A stretch of 5,552 nucleotides of DNA, from NCBI GenBank assembly GCA_003164475.1, contig PLTL01000305.1, positions 1 to 5,552 of the forward strand, written 5' to 3'. Below are positions 1 through 5,552 of this stretch, piece after piece (position 1 is the stretch's first letter; each line of letters opens with the position of its first letter). The notes under the pieces were generated by a model. It was not told the DNA's origin. It made no database searches and saw nothing but the letters and a program-made list of their open reading frames with translations. The stretch is from Candidatus Dormiibacterota bacterium. Lineage in GTDB: Bacteria; Chloroflexota; Dormibacteria; UBA8260; Bog-877. A program made the translations under genes and the position numbers.

Positions 1-528
1 CCGGAACGCCCCGGCGCGGTCGAATACACGCGAGCTGAGATCACTCGGTTCGCTGACTACCTCCGGTTGCAGTACCGGTTCACCGTGGTCGACCTGGCCA
101 ACGTGTCGCCCAGCATCGACGGCGGTCCGGCAGCCACAGCGGCTCTTCACTGGCTTGCTGCTGCTGACGTAGTGGTCGTCCCGACGGATCTCAACCCGAC
201 GTCCTCTCTTCCGGACGCTTACCAATACATCGCGTCAGTGATCGGGCTGTTTGGACCAGTGGGCTCTCCGAGTCCCAAGCCGATCTTGGTCCCGTACATC
301 GTTCCACCTGATCCATCGGTCGAGAGGGACCCGGAGGTGCAGACCGCGCTCCGAGCTCTTGAGGGGCTCGGAGCGCGGCTCTACCCCATCCCCTACAACG
401 CCCGAGTCATGGTGGCTGGTGCCCGGCACCAGAGCCTGACTTCGATCTCGAAGGCGCTGGCCCAGGCCTACCGAGCGGTGACCGAGGCCGCGATTCTCGC
501 TTTCACGGGCGGGGACCAATACCTGTGA
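1..528 (+). CDS. ParA/MinD-like P-loop ATPase, C-terminal part (5' end cut by window edge)
   Basis: The frame is open from base 1 and ends at TGA 526-528, so this is the last 175 codons of a longer gene. A TTG at 67 could be read as a start, but the conserved domain is already running there, so I treat the gene as 5'-truncated. Visible ParA/MinD/SIMIBI-type features are a hydrophobic strand ending in Asp (FTVVDLANVSP, Asp at visible residue 31) in the Walker B position, then ADVVVVPTDLNP at about residues 55-66, matching the strand and loop after switch II. A further strand, PILVPYIVPP, sits where these ATPases often have the 'vvlN' strand. The end (LYPIPYNARVMVAGARHQSL) resembles the usual IP-x-x-x-x-v-x-x-A segment. 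The Walker A lysines would lie upstream and cannot be checked. Family members position plasmids, chromosomes or membrane complexes through ATP-dependent dimerisation. Next to conjugation genes, partition or transfer-complex positioning is plausible but unproven. Confidence 0.62.
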   Translation, partial: PERPGAVEYTRAEITRFADYLRLQYRFTVVDLANVSPSIDGGPAATAALHWLAAADVVVVPTDLNPTSSLPDAYQYIASVIGLFGPVGSPSPKPILVPYIVPPDPSVERDPEVQTALRALEGLGARLYPIPYNARVMVAGARHQSLTSISKALAQAYRAVTEAAILAFTGGDQYL

Positions 529-533
529 GGGGG
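528..533 (+). promoter_or_regulatory. Shine-Dalgarno site for the 541 gene
   Basis: AGGGGG begins at the last base of the ATPase stop codon and lies 7 bases before ATG 541. It fixes that start and implies translational coupling of the two genes. Confidence 0.6.
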
Positions 534-540
534 TTCCACG

Positions 541-996
541 ATGCCTGACACCTCCGAGGAGACGCGGCGGTTCGCACTTCGCAAGGAGAAGGCAGACACG
601 CTATTCGCCCAGTGGATGGTGGCCTGGCGCGATCTCCTTACCTCTCGGCCCACCGACTTCGAGCGCTTCTGCAAGCCGTCTGTGGTCCAGGGCATCGTCA
701 AGGCCTGCGGACCCTTCGTGATGAGCGGAGAGCGGTATGACTTTCGGGAGACGGACTTTCCCGCAAGCCTCACCGGCCTGAATGACCCCGGCGCTCCCGT
801 GGTCATCAAGGCGACGGTCACGCACAAGGCCCAGCGGTTGGACCCCCAGCGCCGACCACTGGCGCCGTATCGCGGGGACCCACATCCGGTCCAGATCGCC
901 TTTACGTTGGAGACGGATCCGGGGATTACATGGATCGAGAAGGTCTTGAGGGCGGAAATACTGTCGCCGCGAGCGACAGCCCGCCCGAGCCGCTAA
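541..996 (+). CDS. Uncharacterised soluble protein, possibly NTF2-like fold
   Basis: This is a 151-residue protein that I do not recognise. ATG 541 is supported by AGGGGG 7 bases upstream, and only 12 bases separate it from the ATPase gene, so the two are very likely co-transcribed. No signal peptide or membrane segment is visible. The N-terminal third is charged and helical-looking, with aromatic residues in AQWMVAWRDLL (about residues 23-33). The second half alternates like beta strands: VVIKATVTHKAQRL (86-99), then VQIAFTLETDPGITWIEKVL (about 117-136). A helix pair followed by long strands and a terminal Trp-containing strand loosely suggests an NTF2-like fold, which in conjugation systems also occurs in VirB8/TcpC-type proteins. 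Unlike those, this one lacks a membrane anchor. The fold idea is low confidence; that it is a real gene is much surer. Its last 67 bases overlap the next gene in another frame. Confidence 0.7.
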   Translation: MPDTSEETRRFALRKEKADTLFAQWMVAWRDLLTSRPTDFERFCKPSVVQGIVKACGPFVMSGERYDFRETDFPASLTGLNDPGAPVVIKATVTHKAQRLDPQRRPLAPYRGDPHPVQIAFTLETDPGITWIEKVLRAEILSPRATARPSR

Positions 997-1520
997 CCCG
1001 TAAGGGAGCTATCTGGCTTGCTCCTGGCACTCAGCGCTACGTGCGCGGAGCGCATCGGCCTGTGCGTGCCGATCGCTGGCAGTTGCCCGAGATCCTTGGG
1101 CTGGTACTTGGTCTGATGGCGATGGCGGCTGGTGCGCTGCTGGCAGCTTCGCCCGCCCCGACCGCGGCCGGCCTGACTCCTGCCGGTTATCGGGTCGGGG
1201 ACCTCGTCCTGCCAGCGAAGTCTCCAGGGGTCTATTCAGGCGGTGCCGTGGTAATTATCTCAAGCCCGTCCGACGGGACTACCTTGAGCGCTGCCGATGG
1301 CTTGATAGGGCCCAGTGCCTTCTCAGGGTTCTGCTCCACCACGGCCACCTCTGAGCAGTGCTCCTTCCTGCTGGGCAAGACCACGTACCAGGCCGTGGAT
1401 AGGCTGACCGGACGACGCGGGGCTAGGGCATGGACTCGGACCTACTCGAACGGGGTCAAGGTGCAGATTCCGCTATTGAGCTCAGACGCCCCCGTGCCTC
1501 TCCCGCTGGGACTGCACTGA
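930..1520 (+). CDS. Small single-pass membrane protein, uncharacterised
   Basis: This is a 196-residue protein of unknown function. A hydrophilic, Arg-rich N-terminal part (about residues 1-52) precedes one hydrophobic segment at about 53-75 (ILGLVLGLMAMAAGALL). By the positive-inside rule the N-terminus should be cytoplasmic and the C-terminal ~120 residues outside the membrane. The outer domain is Gly/Ser/Thr-rich, with a short strand (GGAVVIISSPSDG, about 104-116) and only two cysteines, Cys135 and Cys144, which could form a disulfide. There is no lipobox. ATG 930 has only a weak GGGG at 921-924. It is preferred because the next in-frame candidates, GTG 1041 and TTG 1083, lack a Shine-Dalgarno site and the latter starts at the edge of the membrane segment. 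The ATG gives an unusually long 67-base overlap with the upstream gene, so the true start is uncertain. Position beside a coupling-protein gene suggests an envelope role in DNA transfer, by context only. Confidence 0.68.
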   Translation: MDREGLEGGNTVAASDSPPEPLTRKGAIWLAPGTQRYVRGAHRPVRADRWQLPEILGLVLGLMAMAAGALLAASPAPTAAGLTPAGYRVGDLVLPAKSPGVYSGGAVVIISSPSDGTTLSAADGLIGPSAFSGFCSTTATSEQCSFLLGKTTYQAVDRLTGRRGARAWTRTYSNGVKVQIPLLSSDAPVPLPLGLH

Positions 1521-1556
1521 AATCTCCGTTCCCGCTCAGACCGCACTGTCACTACT

Positions 1557-1586
1557 TTGTCAGAGCACTGAGGGTAGGGTTAGTTT
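1557..1586 (+). promoter_or_regulatory. Candidate distal promoter upstream of the coupling-protein gene
   Basis: TTGTCA (1557-1562, five of six matches to TTGACA) is followed after 18 bases by TAGTTT (1581-1586), which fits only the loose TANNNT form. It lies in the AT-richer gap between two genes. The -10 is weak, so this is a minor candidate. Confidence 0.3.
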
Positions 1587-1600
1587 TATGCAAGCCCTGG

Positions 1601-1629
1601 TAAACAGTTCCCTTATGGCTGTCTAGAGT
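1601..1629 (+). promoter_or_regulatory. Candidate proximal promoter giving a near-leaderless mRNA
   Basis: TAAACA (1601-1606, four of six matches to TTGACA) and TAGAGT (1624-1629, TANNNT type) are separated by 17 bases. Transcription would normally start 6-9 bases after the -10 box, at about 1636-1639, essentially on the GTG start codon at 1639. No Shine-Dalgarno sequence precedes that GTG, which agrees with a leaderless transcript as is common in actinobacteria. The prediction is from sequence only. Confidence 0.45.
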
Positions 1630-1638
1630 AAACTACAC

Positions 1639-3609
1639 GTGCCAATTCAGACTCCACCCAACTCTGGCAAGCACAATGGAGACCGCGATGCGGTGCTGCT
1701 TGCTGGCGCGTTCCTCGGTGCCCTCGTGTCGATCTGGGTGCTGGGCTGGCTGTCGGCAGCGGCGGCTGGGGGCCGGCCAACCGCAGGCTTCGAGCAGTTC
1801 ACTCACAACGTCATCCGGGTGTTCGTGCCCACTGTCAGCTCTACGGGCAAGCGACTCCCCAAGCTCCCCCTGACGTGGTGGAACCTTGAAGGGATCACCC
1901 ACCCAATGAATCTCGCCATCTTCTGGCTCGTTGCCATCGGGCTGATAGTCCTGCTGGCGATCACCGCCGCCGTAGCGGCCTACAACTGGCGTGGAGGCCT
2001 TCCGAATATTGGGGTGCTTGGCGTGGGCAAGTCCCGCAAGCCCGGCACAGGTGGCGCTCGCTGGGCCACTACCAGGGACCTCAAGCGCTTCTTCGTCCCT
2101 CGGGACAATCCCGCGGGACGGATGATCATGGGCTTCTACCAGCGGCGCCTCGTGGCGGTGCCCCAGGACAGCCACATGATCGTCGTGGGTACCACGGGCA
2201 AGGGCAAGTCGACCAGCTTTGCGATCCCGGCTGGTCTGGAGCACCAGGGTCCAGCGGTGCTCTTTTCGGTCAAGACCGATCTGGTCGACAAGACCGTGGG
2301 CCAGCGCCAACGGATGGGTTCGATCCTTTTCTACGATCCCATGAACTCGGCGCCTTACTACACCCCCCGTGCCAACTTCAATCCGGTCGCGGGCTGCCGC
2401 GACATCATGCTCACCCTCCGCCGAGGCAAGTGGATGGGAGTTGGCGCAGCCGACGCAAAGCAGGCCGGGGACGGTGAGTTCCGGTGGTGGACCCACGCTC
2501 GCGATAGCCTCATCGCTGCTTACCTCTGCGCTGCTGCCTGGGCCGACCTAGACATGGAAGCCGTGAGGAACTGGGTGAACAACGACGACTTCTGGACGCC
2601 ACTGGAGATCATCGGCGGCGACGAGGGTCGCAATGAATTCGCCCAGTGGTATGCCAAGCAGTTTGAGGGAGGTGATCCAGCGCAATACATGGTGGCTAAG
2701 GGCAGCGTGCCCTCCCGGATTGAGGATCCCTACTACCGGAAGCAAGCCTGGGAGATCCTGATGAGGGCCCTCCGGACCAACCCCAAGCAGTTCGAGTCGA
2801 TGAGTTCGATGGCTCGGCAGAGCATGGACATCTGGCTCAACGACAATGTCTTGGAGTCGGCCACCGCTTCCAGCCCCAACTTTGACGTGCGGAAGTTTCT
2901 CAGCGGACCCAACACCCTCTACGTGGTAGCCCCTGGCGATGACCAAGCTCAGGTGGCCCCCCTCAACGTGTCGGTAGTTATGGAGATCTGGCGAACGCTG
3001 AACATCATGGCCAACAATGGGGAGAAGCTGCCAGATCCCCCCGTGCTCTTTGTCTTCGACGAGATGGCCAACATTTGCCCCCTCCCCGACTTCGACAAGC
3101 TGATCTCGACCTGCCGCGGACTCGGCATCCGAATCATGAGCCTCTGGCAGGACCTCTCCCAGATCGAGAAGCGCTACGGTGAGTCGGAAGCGGGCACCAT
3201 CTTCAATAACCACGCTGTGCGAGTAGCACTCGCCGGGATCGCCGACCAGAAGACCGCCGACTACTTCACCACCTTCGCTGGGTCGCGCCACGTGACACAT
3301 TCAACGACCACCACAGGCGGGGGCCCGACCAGTCGGTCCATCAGCCAGGCCACCGAGCAGATGCTCGATGCAGGAGCCTTCCGGATGCTTGGCGACGATC
3401 AGGTCCTGTGCCTCGTTGGGTCAGAAAACCCCTTCTTCGTTGACCAGCGACGCTACTTCACAGATCCCCGGTTGAGTGCCATGGCTGCCACTCCCTACTT
3501 CCCAGGGGTTGAGCACTTCCGAACGGGTAAAGGGCCCTCGATCCCTCGCAGCTCACTCTCGCCGGGACGCAGCCCCTTGGCCCAAGTTCGAGCGGCGGTT
3601 AGGAGGTAG
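1639..3609 (+). CDS. VirD4/TraG-family type IV secretion coupling protein
   Basis: This 656-residue protein is full length for the family. It is the inner-membrane ATPase that brings relaxase-DNA substrates to a conjugative type IV secretion channel. Two N-terminal membrane segments are visible at about residues 18-44 and 91-115, separated by a short outer loop. The motif GARWATTRDLKRFF (139-152) is typical of VirD4/TraG proteins. Walker A is GTTGKGKST (184-192) and Walker B is VLFVFDEMAN (469-478), with Asp474 and Glu475. A downstream glutamine motif lies in SLWQDLSQIEKRYG (501-514). The region between the Walker motifs probably holds the all-alpha domain, and the end has the usual ATEQMLDAGAFRML and FFVDQRRYF segments. 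The last ~30 residues are basic and Ser/Pro-rich. GTG 1639 is the first possible start, because an in-frame TAG lies at 1624; it has no Shine-Dalgarno site. GTG 1693, with GGAG at 1678-1681, is an alternative that keeps both membrane segments. Confidence 0.93.
   Translation: MPIQTPPNSGKHNGDRDAVLLAGAFLGALVSIWVLGWLSAAAAGGRPTAGFEQFTHNVIRVFVPTVSSTGKRLPKLPLTWWNLEGITHPMNLAIFWLVAIGLIVLLAITAAVAAYNWRGGLPNIGVLGVGKSRKPGTGGARWATTRDLKRFFVPRDNPAGRMIMGFYQRRLVAVPQDSHMIVVGTTGKGKSTSFAIPAGLEHQGPAVLFSVKTDLVDKTVGQRQRMGSILFYDPMNSAPYYTPRANFNPVAGCRDIMLTLRRGKWMGVGAADAKQAGDGEFRWWTHARDSLIAAYLCAAAWADLDMEAVRNWVNNDDFWTPLEIIGGDEGRNEFAQWYAKQFEGGDPAQYMVAKGSVPSRIEDPYYRKQAWEILMRALRTNPKQFESMSSMARQSMDIWLNDNVLESATASSPNFDVRKFLSGPNTLYVVAPGDDQAQVAPLNVSVVMEIWRTLNIMANNGEKLPDPPVLFVFDEMANICPLPDFDKLISTCRGLGIRIMSLWQDLSQIEKRYGESEAGTIFNNHAVRVALAGIADQKTADYFTTFAGSRHVTHSTTTTGGGPTSRSISQATEQMLDAGAFRMLGDDQVLCLVGSENPFFVDQRRYFTDPRLSAMAATPYFPGVEHFRTGKGPSIPRSSLSPGRSPLAQVRAAVRR
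3601..3606 (+). promoter_or_regulatory. Strong Shine-Dalgarno site for the 3615 gene
   Basis: A perfect AGGAGG lies 8 bases before ATG 3615 and within the last codons of the coupling-protein gene, whose stop is TAG 3607-3609. This sets the downstream start and indicates coupled translation of the two genes. Confidence 0.75.
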
Positions 3610-3614
3610 GCAGG

Positions 3615-5057
3615 ATGGATGAAATCCTGGCGCTTACCCCGGACTCCTCCTTCGAGGACGTTTCGGCCGCAGCGTGGTCAGTAGTCCGTCAGGACCTCAC
3701 TGACCTGTCCGAGCCTGAGCGTGTCAGAGTCCTTGAGCAGTGTCACTTGGCCCTCGGCCTCGATCCGAGGACAGGTGTGGTGGACCGTGCTTGGGGCGAG
3801 AGGCGAGTGAATGGGGAGAAGGTCACGTTCCTCCACCCCTACATCAAGGTTCCCGGGCTTAGGGCTCTGGCCAATCGGTTTGGGGAAGTCCGCACCAGCA
3901 CCGAGTCCGAAACGGTCGAAGGTGGCACCCTCAAGGTTAGTGCCCTGGCCGCGATCCCTGGTGGCCACTGGGCCCGAGCCGAAGGGTCTGCTACCGAAGA
4001 GGAGGCTGCCCGCGCTCGCAGGACCCAGGTAGACCTCGCCTCCGAGCAGGCCGTGCGTCGAGCCCTTTGGAAGCTGGTGAGGGCCTCGTTCCCCGAGACT
4101 CCCGCTCCAGGAGGTCTGGCATGGGCCGCTCCAATGGCGTCCACGACCAGCGGGGCAGGCAACGATCCCGCAATCGCCGCCGTGGCCGCTCCCGCTGGCC
4201 AAGAGCTGCCTGTACCGTCTCTTCCCTCGTCATCCTCAGAAGCGATCCAGGCTCCTCAGGCGGTTTCTGGGCCTTCTGAGTCCGATGCGGAGCTGGCGAG
4301 CCTGGAGGCCATGGCGCCGGCGCCGGCTGATCTAGAGGCTGTCGAGGCCACCAACCCCCTGCCTCCAGAGTGGTGTCTGCCAGAGCGGGACCGCCCGGGG
4401 AGACGCCTGCCGTGGCCGATTGGGCAAGGCAGGGTGACGTCGGTAGGGCAGATGCCCCCCTCCCCAGATCAGATGCGGGAGTTCCAGCAGCTCCTAGCGG
4501 CGCGGGGAGTTGAGGGCAACGAGATCTTCACCTTCACGGGCCGGCTCCACACCCACGCAGAGACGCCTCTCAACCCCGCCCTCTTGACCTCGCAGGAGAT
4601 GGCTCGCGGCATCGAGCAGGTGCGGGATCTCGCCTCTGATCAGGAGATGAAATCCCTCAACGAGGCCCTCGCCGAGCGTGGCTGGATGGACGGCGATCGC
4701 CTGTACCAGAGGTTGGAGACATTGGTGGGCGCGACCAGCGATCGGGACATGCAGTTCGTTTCGTCCAGGACCATCGGCCAAGCTCTGAGAGTCCTGGAGA
4801 ACGAACCTACCCTGATCCAGGTCCACGAGTGCCAGATCCTCCTCGATCGCATCGGCATCAAGGACCCCACACTCCAGGCGTCTCGGATAGCCGAGATGGT
4901 CGGGCGCGATGAGCCAGTCCAGCCCGACAAGCTGTCGGCGAAGGAGATTGACGCTGTCATCAAGACCATGCGTCCGACCGTGGCCACCATGAAGGTCAAG
5001 ACCAATGTCCGCACCAACCGGCAGCGGCTGTTCCCATGGTCCCCGGACCTCAAGTAG
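3615..5057 (+). CDS. Putative single-strand-annealing-like protein with triplicated C-terminal module
   Basis: This 480-residue protein is not one I can name. ATG 3615 is fixed by AGGAGG 8 bases upstream, and only 5 bases separate it from the coupling-protein gene. Residues about 38-158 carry a pattern seen in phage recombination (RecT/Bet-like and related annealing) proteins: CHLALGLDPRTG (43-54), a central strand region (KVTFLHPYIKV, 69-79), GLRALANRFGEV (81-92), and a late helix ending in SEQAVRRALWKLV (143-155) that resembles the 'A-x-x-K-A-x-R-R-A' helix of such proteins. Residues about 161-265 are a low-complexity Pro/Ala/Ser/Glu linker. Residues about 286-452 hold three related helical modules (286-335, 343-393, 404-452), and the tail is basic. 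There is no membrane segment or enzyme motif. The likely role is binding or annealing single-stranded DNA near the transfer apparatus. The fold assignment is by pattern only; an unrelated DNA-binding protein remains possible. Confidence 0.88.
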   Translation: MDEILALTPDSSFEDVSAAAWSVVRQDLTDLSEPERVRVLEQCHLALGLDPRTGVVDRAWGERRVNGEKVTFLHPYIKVPGLRALANRFGEVRTSTESETVEGGTLKVSALAAIPGGHWARAEGSATEEEAARARRTQVDLASEQAVRRALWKLVRASFPETPAPGGLAWAAPMASTTSGAGNDPAIAAVAAPAGQELPVPSLPSSSSEAIQAPQAVSGPSESDAELASLEAMAPAPADLEAVEATNPLPPEWCLPERDRPGRRLPWPIGQGRVTSVGQMPPSPDQMREFQQLLAARGVEGNEIFTFTGRLHTHAETPLNPALLTSQEMARGIEQVRDLASDQEMKSLNEALAERGWMDGDRLYQRLETLVGATSDRDMQFVSSRTIGQALRVLENEPTLIQVHECQILLDRIGIKDPTLQASRIAEMVGRDEPVQPDKLSAKEIDAVIKTMRPTVATMKVKTNVRTNRQRLFPWSPDLK

Positions 5058-5552
5058 GGCCTCGCGGGACCATATCCCTTCGCGACTACCAGGCCGAAGC
5101 TCTCGATGCGATTCGAGTGGCCTGGCAGCGGGGTGTCAAGCATCAGCTCGTCTGCCTACCAACGGGCACCGGCAAGACCATGTTGTTCTCCCATCTAGCT
5201 CGTCAGCGGATGGGTCGTGTGCTGATTCTGGCGCACCGCGACGAGTTGATTCAGCAGGCAGAGTCCAAGCTCCGCGAAGTCGACCCGTTGTTGAGCGTGG
5301 GTATAGCCCTCCAATGGCGCCGGCGACGGGGCACTCCACGGATCCTCGTCGGGTCGGTTCAGGCTTTGAGCCAGCCCAAGCGCCTGGCTAAGGGACGCCT
5401 TCCTTCGGAACGATCATCGTGGATGAAGCGCACCACTCCCCGGCCCCAGCTATCAGCGGCTCCTTGCTGCTCTGGGGGCCTTCGAGTAAGACGGGCCTCT
5501 GGTCCTCGGAGTGACCGCTACCCCCAAGGCCGGGAGAACAACTGCCATCTCT
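5036..5552 (+). pseudogene. Superfamily 2 DEAH-box helicase, frame-disrupted and cut by window edge
   Basis: ATG 5036 overlaps the upstream gene by 22 bases and has no clear Shine-Dalgarno site. The first ~123 codons read as a good helicase: LRDYQAEALDAI (residues 15-26), motif I LPTGTGKT (41-48), motif Ia VLILAHRDELIQQA (62-75) and VGSVQALSQPKRL (105-117). After about 5399 the homologous reading jumps frame. FGTIIVDEAHHSPAP, the DEAH motif II, is read from 5404; YQRLLAALGAFE is read from 5451 in the third frame. A TAA at 5487-5489 follows, then DGPLVLGVTATP (motif III-like) to 5552. Each jump equals loss of one base (or four). The original frame stays open to the window end but encodes no helicase residues there. 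The family unwinds or translocates on DNA using ATP (SSL2/XPB-like group). Either the gene is decaying or the sequence contains indel errors; the lesions cluster within 90 bases. Confidence 0.72.

Noticed and set aside
67..69. TTG as the true start of the first gene
   Set aside because: The frame is open and protein-like from base 1, no Shine-Dalgarno site precedes 67, and a start there would remove the Walker A half of the ATPase.
1521..1600. Rho-independent terminator after the membrane-protein gene
   Set aside because: No stable GC-rich hairpin followed by a T run is present; only 4-base AGGG/CCCT pairing was found. Read-through into the next gene cannot be excluded.
1633..2496. Long minus-strand open frame of 287 codons
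   Set aside because: It lies wholly opposite the coupling-protein gene, whose conserved motifs confirm the + strand. Its translation is rich in His/Arg/Gly/Pro with no domain, as expected of an antisense shadow in GC-rich DNA.
2548..3300. Minus-strand open frame of 250 codons
   Set aside because: It is antisense to the Walker B half of the coupling protein, with no recognisable motif or ribosome binding site.
4313..4327. Overlapping 12-base GC palindromes (GGCGCCGGCGCC and GCCGGCGCCGGC)
   Set aside because: They lie inside the Ala/Pro linker of the 3615 gene, where alternating Ala-Pro codons produce such palindromes; no T tract follows, so it is not a terminator.
4640..5143. Minus-strand open frame of 167 codons
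   Set aside because: It is antisense to the third-module region of the 3615 gene and has no domain or start signal.
5005..5391. Plus-strand open frame of 128 codons overlapping the helicase start
   Set aside because: Its composition is Ser/Arg/Pro-rich and motif-free, while the overlapping frame from 5036 encodes helicase motifs I and Ia.
5399..5453. Programmed ribosomal frameshifting in the helicase
   Set aside because: Two separate shifts plus a TAA are needed and no classical slippery heptamer or downstream hairpin is evident; decay or sequence error is simpler.

Overview
This is a GC-rich window (roughly 60-65% G+C by eye) with every supportable gene on the + strand. GTG initiation, a likely near-leaderless mRNA with a TANNNT -10 box, and AGGGGG/AGGAGG ribosome binding sites suggest a high-GC Gram-positive bacterium, probably an actinomycete relative. 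The taxonomic assignment is inference. The gene content points to a conjugative or integrative-conjugative element, or a conjugative plasmid, rather than core chromosome.

Layout: (1) 1-528 is the 3' part of a ParA/MinD-like P-loop ATPase whose Walker A region lies upstream of the window. (2) 541-996 encodes a 151-residue soluble protein of unknown function, translationally coupled to the ATPase gene. (3) 930-1520 encodes a 196-residue single-pass membrane protein that overlaps the previous gene by 67 bases in another frame. (4) 1521-1638 is a comparatively AT-rich intergenic region with one or two promoter candidates; the nearer one ends almost at the GTG start of the next gene. (5) 1639-3609 encodes a complete VirD4/TraG-type coupling protein, the membrane ATPase that feeds DNA substrates to a type IV secretion channel. 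(6) 3615-5057 encodes a 480-residue protein that I do not recognise by name. Its N-terminal domain resembles phage single-strand-annealing (RecT/Bet-like) proteins, and after a long Pro/Ala/Ser linker it carries three related helical modules. (7) 5036-5552 is the start of a superfamily 2 DEAH helicase, broken in its 3' half by two frame changes and an in-frame TAA, and cut by the window edge.

How the genes may work together (inference): genes 1-3 look like one operon, possibly for DNA positioning or envelope-linked transfer functions. Genes 5-7 form a second unit joining DNA export (coupling protein) to DNA processing (annealing-like protein and helicase). No relaxase, VirB4 ATPase, integrase, origin, tRNA, rRNA, CRISPR array or insertion sequence is visible. 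The most notable points are the annealing-like gene coupled to the coupling-protein gene, its triplicated C-terminal module, and the decaying (or mis-sequenced) helicase whose frame deceptively stays open to the window end.
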